Below, piece by piece: positions 15,227 through 22,148 of a stretch of 30,447 nt of DNA. Under the pieces are notes generated by a model. It did not search any database and was not told the origin of the DNA. It worked only from the letters and a program-made list of their open reading frames with translations. Within the stretch, counting starts at the first letter, position 1. Every line of letters begins with the position of its first letter. A program made the position numbers and the translations under genes. Origin of the DNA: Actinomycetes bacterium (GTDB taxonomy: Bacteria; Actinomycetota; Acidimicrobiia; Acidimicrobiales; Microtrichaceae); assembly GCA_023437745.1 (NCBI GenBank), contig JAEZFI010000228.1, positions 1 through 30,447 of the forward strand, given 5' to 3'.

Positions 15227-16021
15227 TCAGGCGCAGGGAGGGAGGGTCGTGGTCGTCACCCCGGGTGCCGTCGTCGAGGAGTTCAGCATGTCGGCCAGCG
15301 CGTCCGCCTGCAGCTTGGACTGCTCCTCGATGCACGCCTCGTACTCCGAGGTCAACGCCCGCCCGGCTCTCACCAGCTCGCGGATCCTGGCCGGCTCGAG
15401 GCAGTCCGTGACGGCCTCCACGGGTGAGGCCCCCTGGCTGTTCTCGAAGCCGACGAGCGCACGGGCGAACTGCTCGACCTGGACGCCGTCGAGCGCTGTC
15501 CGGGCGTAGCAGGACGCCTCCTCCTCGGTGAAGCCGAGCGCGGTCGCCTGGCCGTGGGCCGTGCGGGTGGCGAGGTCCATGAAGCCCGTGAGGTCGAGGT
15601 CGGGCGCGGCTTCCTCCTGCTGGTTGCGCTCGGTGCTCGCGGGTGACGAGCAGGCCGTGACCTGCTTCGCGAAGTCGGTGTCACCCCGGAGGCGGTTCGC
15701 GACCCTGCCGACGCGTGCGAGGGTGACACGACCCTCCGCGTCGGGCGAGAGGATCTTCGCCACCGGGCCCGCGGCGCACTCCCGGTCGGTGGCGTCGAGA
15801 CCCCACTGCGCCAGGATCACCGTCACGAAGTGGGTGGCGTCCTCCGCGGACATCCGGTAGCGGAGCGCCCCCTGGTCGCCGATCAGCGAGGCGAGCTCAC
15901 GCTCGGGAGGATTCGAGACACGCGGCTCGTCGGCGTCCTTGGCGGCGTCGTCGCCGCACCCCGCCACCACCAGCATGAGCAGCGTGGCCATGATCACGCC
16001 CATCGACCGGGTTGCCCTCAT
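15227..16021 (-). CDS. Lipoprotein of unknown function
   Basis: 264 residues from ATG at 16021. The frame is open further upstream, but this start gives a perfect leaderless promoter and a clean lipoprotein signal: MGVIMATLLMLVVAGC with lipidated Cys at 22, then GDD. The mature part is acidic and mostly helical, with five further cysteines (for example in RECAAG, TACSSP, ASCYAR, TDCLEP, EACIEE) and a Thr-rich C-terminal tail ending TTTLPPCA. The tail resembles linkers of other secreted proteins here. I do not recognise a domain. It is divergent from the PAP2 gene at 16087, with 65 nt between. Confidence 0.75.
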   Translation of the reverse strand: MRATRSMGVIMATLLMLVVAGCGDDAAKDADEPRVSNPPERELASLIGDQGALRYRMSAEDATHFVTVILAQWGLDATDRECAAGPVAKILSPDAEGRVTLARVGRVANRLRGDTDFAKQVTACSSPASTERNQQEEAAPDLDLTGFMDLATRTAHGQATALGFTEEEASCYARTALDGVQVEQFARALVGFENSQGASPVEAVTDCLEPARIRELVRAGRALTSEYEACIEEQSKLQADALADMLNSSTTAPGVTTTTLPPCA

Positions 16022-16028
16022 GGCGCCG

Positions 16029-16034
16029 AGGGTA
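16029..16034 (-). promoter_or_regulatory. Leaderless -10 of the lipoprotein gene
   Basis: TACCCT on the minus strand lies exactly 7 nt before the ATG at 16021, with no ribosome-binding site between. It sits back to back with the promoter at 16074-16079. Confidence 0.55.
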
Positions 16035-16073
16035 CGCCGTCCGCCGGCGGGCTCGATCGCCACGGCGGGTGCG

Positions 16074-16079
16074 TACAGT
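16074..16079 (+). promoter_or_regulatory. Leaderless -10 of the PAP2 gene
   Basis: TACAGT lies exactly 7 nt before the ATG at 16087, with no ribosome-binding site. This spacing is the standard signature of leaderless transcription in actinobacteria. Confidence 0.55.
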
Positions 16080-16086
16080 CGCGCCG

Positions 16087-16701
16087 ATGGACACGACGCC
16101 GCCGGCATGGGTGCGACGCGGCGAGGTCGGCGCGGCGCTCGGCGGGGGCAGCCTCCTGCTGGCGAGCTGGCTCGCCGCGGCGGCGAGCGAGCAGGTCCCG
16201 GCGCTCGAGGTGCGGGTGTTCGAGGCCGTCAACCGGCTCCCCGGTCCGATCTGGCCCGTGGTGTGGGCGCCCATGCAGCTCGGGAGCTACGGGGGTTCGA
16301 TCGCCGTGGTGGCCGCCGTCGCGAAGGTGAGCCGCGACGCCCGGCTCACCGGCGCCACGTTCGCCGCGACGCAGGCCGCGTTCTGGGCCGCGAAGGCGGT
16401 GAAGCGCCGCGTGCGTCGAGGTCGACCCCACGCCCTGCTCGTCGACGTCCGGGTGCGCGAACGGGCGACCGGGCTGGGCTTCGTGTCCGGGCACTCCGCC
16501 GTGGCGTTGGCCGCCGCGGCTGCCGTGGCCCCTTCGTGCCCGGTGCGCTGGCAGCCCGTCGCTCCCGTGCTGGCGGGGACGGTCATGCTCGGCCGCCTCC
16601 ACGGTGGCGCGCACCTGCCGCTCGACGTGGTGGGCGGCGCCGGCGTCGGGCTCCTGTGCGGCACGCTGGCCCGCTGGGCGCTCCGCCTCGATCAGGGCTG
16701 A
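16087..16701 (+). CDS. PAP2-family membrane phosphatase
   Basis: 204 residues with about five or six membrane helices. All three PAP2 motifs are intact: K106-x6-R113-P114 (KRRVRRGRP), S134-G135-H136 (FVSGHSAV), and R170-x5-H176-x3-D180 (RLHGGAHLPLD). H176 is the expected nucleophile and H136 the general acid. Family members remove phosphate from lipids such as phosphatidic acid, undecaprenyl pyrophosphate or prenyl phosphates on the outer face of the membrane. ATG at 16087 was chosen for its leaderless promoter. It is convergent with the kinase fusion gene, 15 nt apart, and related to the PAP2 protein at 19993 (both have a short AxNxLP segment near residue 50). Confidence 0.9.
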   Translation: MDTTPPAWVRRGEVGAALGGGSLLLASWLAAAASEQVPALEVRVFEAVNRLPGPIWPVVWAPMQLGSYGGSIAVVAAVAKVSRDARLTGATFAATQAAFWAAKAVKRRVRRGRPHALLVDVRVRERATGLGFVSGHSAVALAAAAAVAPSCPVRWQPVAPVLAGTVMLGRLHGGAHLPLDVVGGAGVGLLCGTLARWALRLDQG

Positions 16702-16716
16702 GTCCGCACCCGGCGC

Positions 16717-18963
16717 TCACCGCCCGACGCAGGCCGGCGCACCGGCACCGCACAGCCGGAGGCCGGAGCGCTCCCGGACCTCGGCGACCAGCTCCTCACG
16801 GGGCTGGAACGACAGGGCCCGGTCGACCTCGAAGATGGTGGACGCGCTCGCGTCCCCACCGAGCTGGTACCGGTACTCCACGCACCCTCCGTCGAACACG
16901 TAGACCCGCTCGGTGCGGAGGTCGGGCGGGAGCCGCTCGGGTCGCTCGTACCGGCGCATCCCGACCTGGTCGCTCGGCACCTCGGTCGCGTCGCCGACGG
17001 CGCATCGACCGGCCGCCAGCAGCGTGACCCGGACCGAGTGATCGGCCTCGTCGTCGCGGTCGGCGGCGCTGTCCGACTCCAGCCAGAACCGGAACCTCCC
17101 GCGCCGGATGTGCAGCTCCCCCATGGCCCAGCCGCCGGGGAGGAACGACACGCACGGTACCGACGTCGCGGACGGCACCGACTGCGAGGCGAGGATCATC
17201 AGGTTCTCGGTGCCGCACGCCGGCGTACCGACGATCTCGAGGTCGTGCACCGGCGCCAGCATGCCAGCCGTGTTCGTGACGAGGAACTGCACGATGAGGA
17301 CCGCGGCGACGATCAGGGCAAGCCGCCGGACGCCCCACCGTTGCAGCGAGATCGGCGGCCGGGTGGGCGCCAGGGCACGGAACCGCGCCAGCAGGTCGCG
17401 GCCGTCGTGCTTCATCGCCGCGCGGAGCTGCGACGGGCTCGCGATGCCCCGGGCCGCGGCGAAGGCCTCGGCGATCTCGTCGGGCGTGAAGTACGCGAGC
17501 GCACGCTCGTAGACGCGGTCGGCGTCGGTGCGGACCGCCAGCACGAGCATCATGTTCGCCAGGTCGACGGCCTCCCGCCACGGGGACGGGCGGACCTGGG
17601 CGAACGCCACGTCGATCACCTTGAGGTGCCCGTCCTGCACCATGAGGTTCGCCGGCTTGATGTCCCGGTGCGCCACGCCGGCGTCCCACAGGCGCCGGAC
17701 GAGCGCGAGCCCCTCGTCGATCAGGGCGTCGTCGACCTCGGTCTCACCGATCTCCGTGGCCCCCTCGAAGAACTCGGTGACGAGGAGGTACTCGCGCTCC
17801 GGGGTCAGCTCGACGATCCCGAACGGCATCGCCGTCGGCACCCCCACGTCGCGCATCAGCCGCAGCGTGTAGTCCTCGTACTGGACGAGCCGACGCACGG
17901 ACTGGAACGGTGCCTCGTCCTCCAGCCGCCCGTAGAGGATGGTGCGGCCGAGCTTGTACCAGCGGTCCGCCCGCACGTGGTTCATCGCGTAGAGCTTCCC
18001 GAAGAGGTGGCTGTCGGGATCGCCGGCCACCCGGATGCGCAGGGGCGTCGAGCCCCCCGACCCGGCGAGGCCGACCGGCGCGATGTCGACCACGGTGACG
18101 CCGAGCTGGTCCTGCACGGCCCGCCGGATCGCCTCGCCGCGCCGGCCGGTCACGTCGAGGTGGGCTGTCTTCCCCCGTCGGTAGACCACCGGGAAGATGT
18201 CGTTCGGCACGAAGAACCGGAACGCGTTGAGCGGGATCGCCACGGCGAGCGCGAGGCCCACCAGGATGTCGAACGGGTGGTCGACCCCGAGGTACAGGCG
18301 GGCCGCGGCGTGGAGGAGCACCAGGATCGCCCCGACGATCTTGGCGACGTTGCGGGGGTGGCCCGCCACGATCATCGAGTAGAGGATCCCCACGATGACG
18401 ATGGCCAGGATCGCGACCGGCGGCGAGGGCAGCGAGAAGCCCGCCCACCGGCCGATGATCGTCACGTCGTACGGGCGTGGTCGCTCGAACCGCTCGTACA
18501 GGAAGGAGCCCACCGACTCGAGGGCCGCCAGGCTCCCGAGGAACGTGAAGAGGTGCCTCCAGCGACGGAACGCGACGAGCGACAGGAGGAGCCCTGCGCT
18601 CACGATCGTGATCGTCCACCCCGAGCCGATGCGGTCGATCCGCTCCGCGACGTCCGTGAGCCAGGCGGTCCGTCCCCGGACGACCGTGCGCAGGACGGCG
18701 GCGTCGGCGGCGTCGGTGGCGCGCCGGACGGGCCTCGACCAGTAGGCCACGACCACCCACACCAGCAGCAGTCCCATCGCCACCAGCCAGCCCTTGCCCG
18801 AGCTGCCCAGGCTGCGCGGCAGCGGTGGCGGTGCCCCGGACGGACGGCGCCGGCGATGGGTGCGGCGCGCCGTCGGGAGGTGCGTGGACGTGGTGCGGTC
18901 GAGCTCCCGGTTCCCGTCCCGCCCGTGGAGGGGCGACGCCGGAGCGGACGCGTCGCTCGTCAC
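16717..18963 (-). CDS. Membrane fusion protein: PAP2-like domain plus Ser/Thr-type kinase plus extracytoplasmic domain
   Basis: 748 residues from GTG at 18963, which overlaps the stop of the upstream gene by GTGA. Order: basic cytoplasmic tail (1-55); PAP2-like membrane domain (about 59-250) with RFERPRP (158-164) and R222-x6-H229-x2-D232, but with PSPP at 179-182 where PSGH is expected; kinase domain (about 285-535) with K323, E363, H432-R433-D434, N439 and D451 (HRDIKPANLMV, then IDVAFA in place of DFG); one membrane helix (547-564); and a Cys-rich extracytoplasmic part (565-748, at least six Cys). The kinase looks catalytically complete; the phosphatase domain lacks its acid His and may bind a lipid phosphate without hydrolysing it. 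It probably phosphorylates a lipid headgroup or protein at the membrane. The exact function is unknown. Confidence 0.82.
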   Translation of the reverse strand: MTSDASAPASPLHGRDGNRELDRTTSTHLPTARRTHRRRRPSGAPPPLPRSLGSSGKGWLVAMGLLLVWVVVAYWSRPVRRATDAADAAVLRTVVRGRTAWLTDVAERIDRIGSGWTITIVSAGLLLSLVAFRRWRHLFTFLGSLAALESVGSFLYERFERPRPYDVTIIGRWAGFSLPSPPVAILAIVIVGILYSMIVAGHPRNVAKIVGAILVLLHAAARLYLGVDHPFDILVGLALAVAIPLNAFRFFVPNDIFPVVYRRGKTAHLDVTGRRGEAIRRAVQDQLGVTVVDIAPVGLAGSGGSTPLRIRVAGDPDSHLFGKLYAMNHVRADRWYKLGRTILYGRLEDEAPFQSVRRLVQYEDYTLRLMRDVGVPTAMPFGIVELTPEREYLLVTEFFEGATEIGETEVDDALIDEGLALVRRLWDAGVAHRDIKPANLMVQDGHLKVIDVAFAQVRPSPWREAVDLANMMLVLAVRTDADRVYERALAYFTPDEIAEAFAAARGIASPSQLRAAMKHDGRDLLARFRALAPTRPPISLQRWGVRRLALIVAAVLIVQFLVTNTAGMLAPVHDLEIVGTPACGTENLMILASQSVPSATSVPCVSFLPGGWAMGELHIRRGRFRFWLESDSAADRDDEADHSVRVTLLAAGRCAVGDATEVPSDQVGMRRYERPERLPPDLRTERVYVFDGGCVEYRYQLGGDASASTIFEVDRALSFQPREELVAEVRERSGLRLCGAGAPACVGR

Positions 18964-19877
18964 GTCAGCCCCTCCGAGCGCAGCCAGTCGGCGGCGACGA
19001 GCGGCACGTCCCTGCCCGAGTCGACCTGTCCGTTCAGCGCCCGCAGCCCCGCGGTCGTGAGGTGCGTGGACACGGCGTCCACGACGGCGACCAGCGCGGC
19101 CCCGTGGCGATCGACCACCTCGGTCCGCACGAGCGGGGTGACGTTCTCCGGTGGCTGCAGGTGGCGGTCGTCGGTGAGCTCGACGAGGTCGACGCCGCCG
19201 AGCGCTGGGTCCGTCGTGAACATGAGCGCGACGTCGACGATGCCCGTGCGCAGCGCCTGCAGGGTGAGCGGTCCTCCGGCATCGAGCGCCACGACCTCGT
19301 CGAAGTGGACGCCGTACACGTCCTCCAGGCCCGCCAGGCAGAGCGCCCGGCTCGGACACTCTGGCGGGCCCCCGAAGGTGAGCCGACCCGACACCGCGGC
19401 GAGATCCGAGAGGCTCGTGAGCCCGTACTGCTCGGCGGTCTCGCGGCTGACGACGAACGCGTTCGCGTCCGTGGCGCCGGCGGACGCGAGCACGGCCAGC
19501 GAGCCGGGTCGGGCCACCCGCTCCAACCCGACCCGGATCTCGGCGAGATCGGACACCGCAGCGGTGTCGAGGCTCAGGAACCGCAGGGCGGTGCCGGCGT
19601 ACTCGGGCACCATCTCGATCAACCCTCCTCGCAGCGCGGGCACGACGAACTCACGGGGGCCGAGGTGGAAGGCGCGCCGCACCACGTACCGGTGCGACTC
19701 GAGCGCCTGGGCGTAGAGCTCCCCGAGCAGCTCGCTCTCCGCGAAGTCGAAGGCCCCGATCGTGATCGCCTCGTCGCCCAGCGCCGTGGAGGACGGAGGG
19801 GTCGGCGCCCGCGGCGCGCAGGCGGCGATGAGCGCTGCGGCCGCGGCCGCCACCGCGAGCCTGTGCAACCGGCGCAT
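18960..19877 (-). CDS. Glycine betaine/osmoprotectant-type substrate-binding lipoprotein (OpuAC family)
   Basis: 305 residues; ATG at 19877 has GGAGG 9 nt upstream. The lipoprotein signal ends LIAAC with Cys at 20. The rest matches quaternary-amine binding proteins of ABC transporters: ITIGAFDFAESELLGELYAQ (about 38-57), MVPEYAGTALRF (about 87-98), and FGGPPECPSRALCLAGLEDVYGV with two Cys that could bond. Such proteins capture betaine, choline, carnitine or similar outside the membrane. No ABC permease or ATPase gene is next to it. Instead its stop overlaps the start of the PAP2-like/kinase fusion (GTGA), so the two are made together. It may act as a sensor for that protein, or feed a transporter encoded elsewhere. 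Confidence 0.82.
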   Translation of the reverse strand: MRRLHRLAVAAAAAALIAACAPRAPTPPSSTALGDEAITIGAFDFAESELLGELYAQALESHRYVVRRAFHLGPREFVVPALRGGLIEMVPEYAGTALRFLSLDTAAVSDLAEIRVGLERVARPGSLAVLASAGATDANAFVVSRETAEQYGLTSLSDLAAVSGRLTFGGPPECPSRALCLAGLEDVYGVHFDEVVALDAGGPLTLQALRTGIVDVALMFTTDPALGGVDLVELTDDRHLQPPENVTPLVRTEVVDRHGAALVAVVDAVSTHLTTAGLRALNGQVDSGRDVPLVAADWLRSEGLT

Positions 19878-19992
19878 GTGCCATGGCCTCCCCGCAGTTC
19901 CCTTGGTGCGGAGTCTCGCGCCGGCCCGGCGCCGGAGAAAGGGGCGCACGTAGGATCGCGGCGCCTGCGTCGACCGCTCGGGAGGAGCGCTG

Positions 19993-20646
19993 ATGCACGA
20001 CGCCGCCACGCGAGCACCGGCGAGGTTCCGACGTCGTCGGGGCGACGCGGTCGCGGTGGTCGCCGGGCTCGCCGTGCTCGGGGCGGGGATGCTCGTCGTG
20101 CGCGACGGGGACGTCCCGCAGTGGGAGGAACGGCTCTTCGGCGCGATCAACGGGCTGCCCGACGCGCTGTACCGGCCGCTGTGGCCGTTCCAGCAGGTCG
20201 GAGCGATCGTCGTCGGGCCGCTCGTGGCGGTCGTCGCGCTGGCATGCCTTCGACCCCGGCTGGCCGTCGCCGCACTGCTCGCGACCTTGGCCAAGCTCAG
20301 GCTGGAGCGCGTGGTGAAGGTGATGGTCGTGCGGTTCCGTCCGGCCGTGTCGGTCGGCTCCGTCCGACTCCGCGGGGACGTGAACACGCTGGGACAGAGC
20401 TTCGTCTCCGGTCACGCCGTGCTGGTGGCCGCGCTGGCGGGGATCGTCACCCCGTACCTCCCCGGCCGCTGGAAGGTGGTGCCGTGGGTCCTCGCCGGGC
20501 TCGCGCTGTTCACGCGGGTGTACGTCGCCGCGCACCTGCCGCTCGACGTGGTGTGCGGCGCCGGCCTGGGACTGGCCATCGCCGGTGTGCTCAACCTCCT
20601 GTTCGGCGTCCCGACCCGGACGACGTCGCCCCGACGCACCGAGTAG
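19993..20646 (+). CDS. PAP2-family membrane phosphatase (second copy)
   Basis: 217 residues; ATG at 19993 has GGAGG upstream at 7-8 nt, and TAGGAT near 19951 is a candidate -10. The PAP2 motifs are complete: K109-x6-R116-P117 (KVMVVRFRP), S139-G140-H141 (FVSGHAVL), and R175-x5-H181-x3-D185 (RVYVAAHLPLD). A basic N-terminal tail (11-16) precedes the first helix. It is paralogous to the protein at 16087. It is divergent from the binding-lipoprotein/kinase operon, with 115 nt between, and only 9 nt upstream of the acyl-CoA ligase gene. The likely substrate is a lipid phosphate or pyrophosphate at the outer membrane face. Confidence 0.9.
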   Translation: MHDAATRAPARFRRRRGDAVAVVAGLAVLGAGMLVVRDGDVPQWEERLFGAINGLPDALYRPLWPFQQVGAIVVGPLVAVVALACLRPRLAVAALLATLAKLRLERVVKVMVVRFRPAVSVGSVRLRGDVNTLGQSFVSGHAVLVAALAGIVTPYLPGRWKVVPWVLAGLALFTRVYVAAHLPLDVVCGAGLGLAIAGVLNLLFGVPTRTTSPRRTE

Positions 20647-20655
20647 AACCGCCGC

Positions 20656-22122
20656 GTGCCCTCCATCTCGTACGCCTCGCACCTCGCCGCGCTGGCCGCC
20701 GCCGAGCCCGACCACCCCGCGGTGACCGACCCGAGGCGGACCGTCACCCGCAGCGAGCTGGAGGCCGAGTCGACAGCGCTGGCGCACCACCTGGCCGACC
20801 TGGGCGTGGCCACCGGCGACTTCGTCACCATCGGCCTCCCCAACGGGATCCCGTTCGTGCGGGCCCTCCGAGCCTGCTGGCAGCTCGGCGCGATCCCCCA
20901 ACCGGTGTCGTCACGGCTGCCCGCGCCCGAGCTCCGGGCGATCTGCGAGCTGGCCGAGCCCGCTGCAGTGGTGGGGGTGGACCCCGAGATGGCGCAGGGC
21001 TGGCCGGTCGTGCCGGCCGACTGGGAACCCCGCACCCTCGATCCGACCGACCGCGCACCGCTGCCCGACGCGGTGTCGCCGGCCTGGAAGGCGCCCACGT
21101 CGGGAGGGAGCACCGGCCGGCCGAAGCTGATCGTGTCGGGCGACCCGTCCGTGATCGATCCCGACGTCCCGCCGATGCTGCTGGTTCGGCGAGGGGGCTG
21201 CCTCGTGATGCCCGGCCCGCTGTACCACAACGGCCCGCTCTCCTGGGCGTGCCTGCAGCTCCTCGCCGGCGGGCACGTCGTCGTCCTCGACCGGTTCGAT
21301 CCCGAGGCGACGCTGGCCGCGATCGAGACCCACCGAGCCGACATGGTGTACCTCGTGCCCACGATGATGAAGCGCATCTCGCGCCTCGAGCCCGAGGTGC
21401 GCGACGGCTACGACCTCTCCTCCCTGGCCGTGGTGTGGCACCTCGCCGAACCGTGCCCCGAGTGGCTGAAGCGGGAGTGGATCGACTGGTTGGGGCCCAA
21501 GCGGATCTGGGAGCTGTACGGCGGCACCGAGAACCAGGCCACGACGGTGATCCGCGGCGACCAGTGGCTCGAGCACCCCGGCTCGGTGGGACGGCCGGTC
21601 AGCGGCGAGATGGCGGTGTTCGACGAGGCCGGCGAGCGTTGCCCCGCCGGCCGGGTCGGCGAGGTGTTCATGCGGCGCAGCGCCGACCCGTCGGAGCAGG
21701 CGACCTATCGCTACGTGGGTGCCGCCAGCCGGCGACTCGACGGTGGCTGGGAGTCGCTCGGCGACATGGGCTGGATGGACGACGACGGCTACCTCTACCT
21801 GGCGGACCGCAAGACCGACATGATCCTGTCGGGCGGCGCCAACATCTACCCCGCCGAGATCGAGGCGGTGCTCGACGCTCACCCGTCGGTCCGCAGCTCG
21901 GCGGTGATCGGGTTGCCCGACGAGGACCGCGGCAACGTCGTGCACGCGATCGTCCAGGCCGACCCCGCCGAGGTGACGGTCGAGGAGCTGCTCGCGTGGT
22001 GCGCCGACCGGCTCGTCAGGTACAAGGTGCCGCGCTCGATCGAGCTGTGCGACGAGCCCCTCCGCGACGACGCGGGGAAGGTGCGACGTTCGGCACTCCG
22101 CGCCGAGCGCCTCGCTACTTGA
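20656..22122 (+). CDS. Acyl-CoA synthetase (AMP-forming, FadD/bile-acid-CoA-ligase-like)
   Basis: 488 residues from GTG at 20656. Motifs of the adenylate-forming family are all present: TSGGSTGRPK (148-157) for ATP, a YHNGPL segment (about 194), ELYGGTEN (about 290), GDMGWMDDDGYLYLADRKTD and GGANIYPAEIE (about 370-400), and DAGKV near the C-terminus with the catalytic Lys at about 475. It activates a carboxylic acid to its CoA thioester. The compact size and the GGANIYPAEIE style are like actinobacterial FadDs for steroid side chains or other bulky acids; the substrate is unknown. It probably supplies the acyl-CoA dehydrogenase encoded directly downstream. The stop codon lies within the palindrome at 22114-22139. 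Confidence 0.9.
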   Translation: MPSISYASHLAALAAAEPDHPAVTDPRRTVTRSELEAESTALAHHLADLGVATGDFVTIGLPNGIPFVRALRACWQLGAIPQPVSSRLPAPELRAICELAEPAAVVGVDPEMAQGWPVVPADWEPRTLDPTDRAPLPDAVSPAWKAPTSGGSTGRPKLIVSGDPSVIDPDVPPMLLVRRGGCLVMPGPLYHNGPLSWACLQLLAGGHVVVLDRFDPEATLAAIETHRADMVYLVPTMMKRISRLEPEVRDGYDLSSLAVVWHLAEPCPEWLKREWIDWLGPKRIWELYGGTENQATTVIRGDQWLEHPGSVGRPVSGEMAVFDEAGERCPAGRVGEVFMRRSADPSEQATYRYVGAASRRLDGGWESLGDMGWMDDDGYLYLADRKTDMILSGGANIYPAEIEAVLDAHPSVRSSAVIGLPDEDRGNVVHAIVQADPAEVTVEELLAWCADRLVRYKVPRSIELCDEPLRDDAGKVRRSALRAERLAT

Positions 22123-22141
22123 CCGAGCGGTCAAGTAGCCT
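22114..22141 (+). promoter_or_regulatory. 26-bp palindromic operator with leaderless -10
   Basis: A perfect inverted repeat with 11-bp arms (GCTACTTGACC at 22114-22124 and its complement at 22129-22139) around GAGC. It includes the stop codon of the ligase gene. TAGCCT (22136-22141) overlaps its right arm and lies exactly 7 nt before the ATG at 22149, without a ribosome-binding site. The core TTGACCGAGCGGTCAA has the form of a TetR-family operator. A role as an attenuator hairpin is a second possibility. Confidence 0.55.
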
Positions 22142-22148
22142 CGCCGCC

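Noticed and set aside
17038..19716. An 892-codon plus-strand open frame opposite the kinase fusion
   Set aside because: Antisense shadow; the minus strand holds the kinase HRD and PAP2 motifs and a coupled start.
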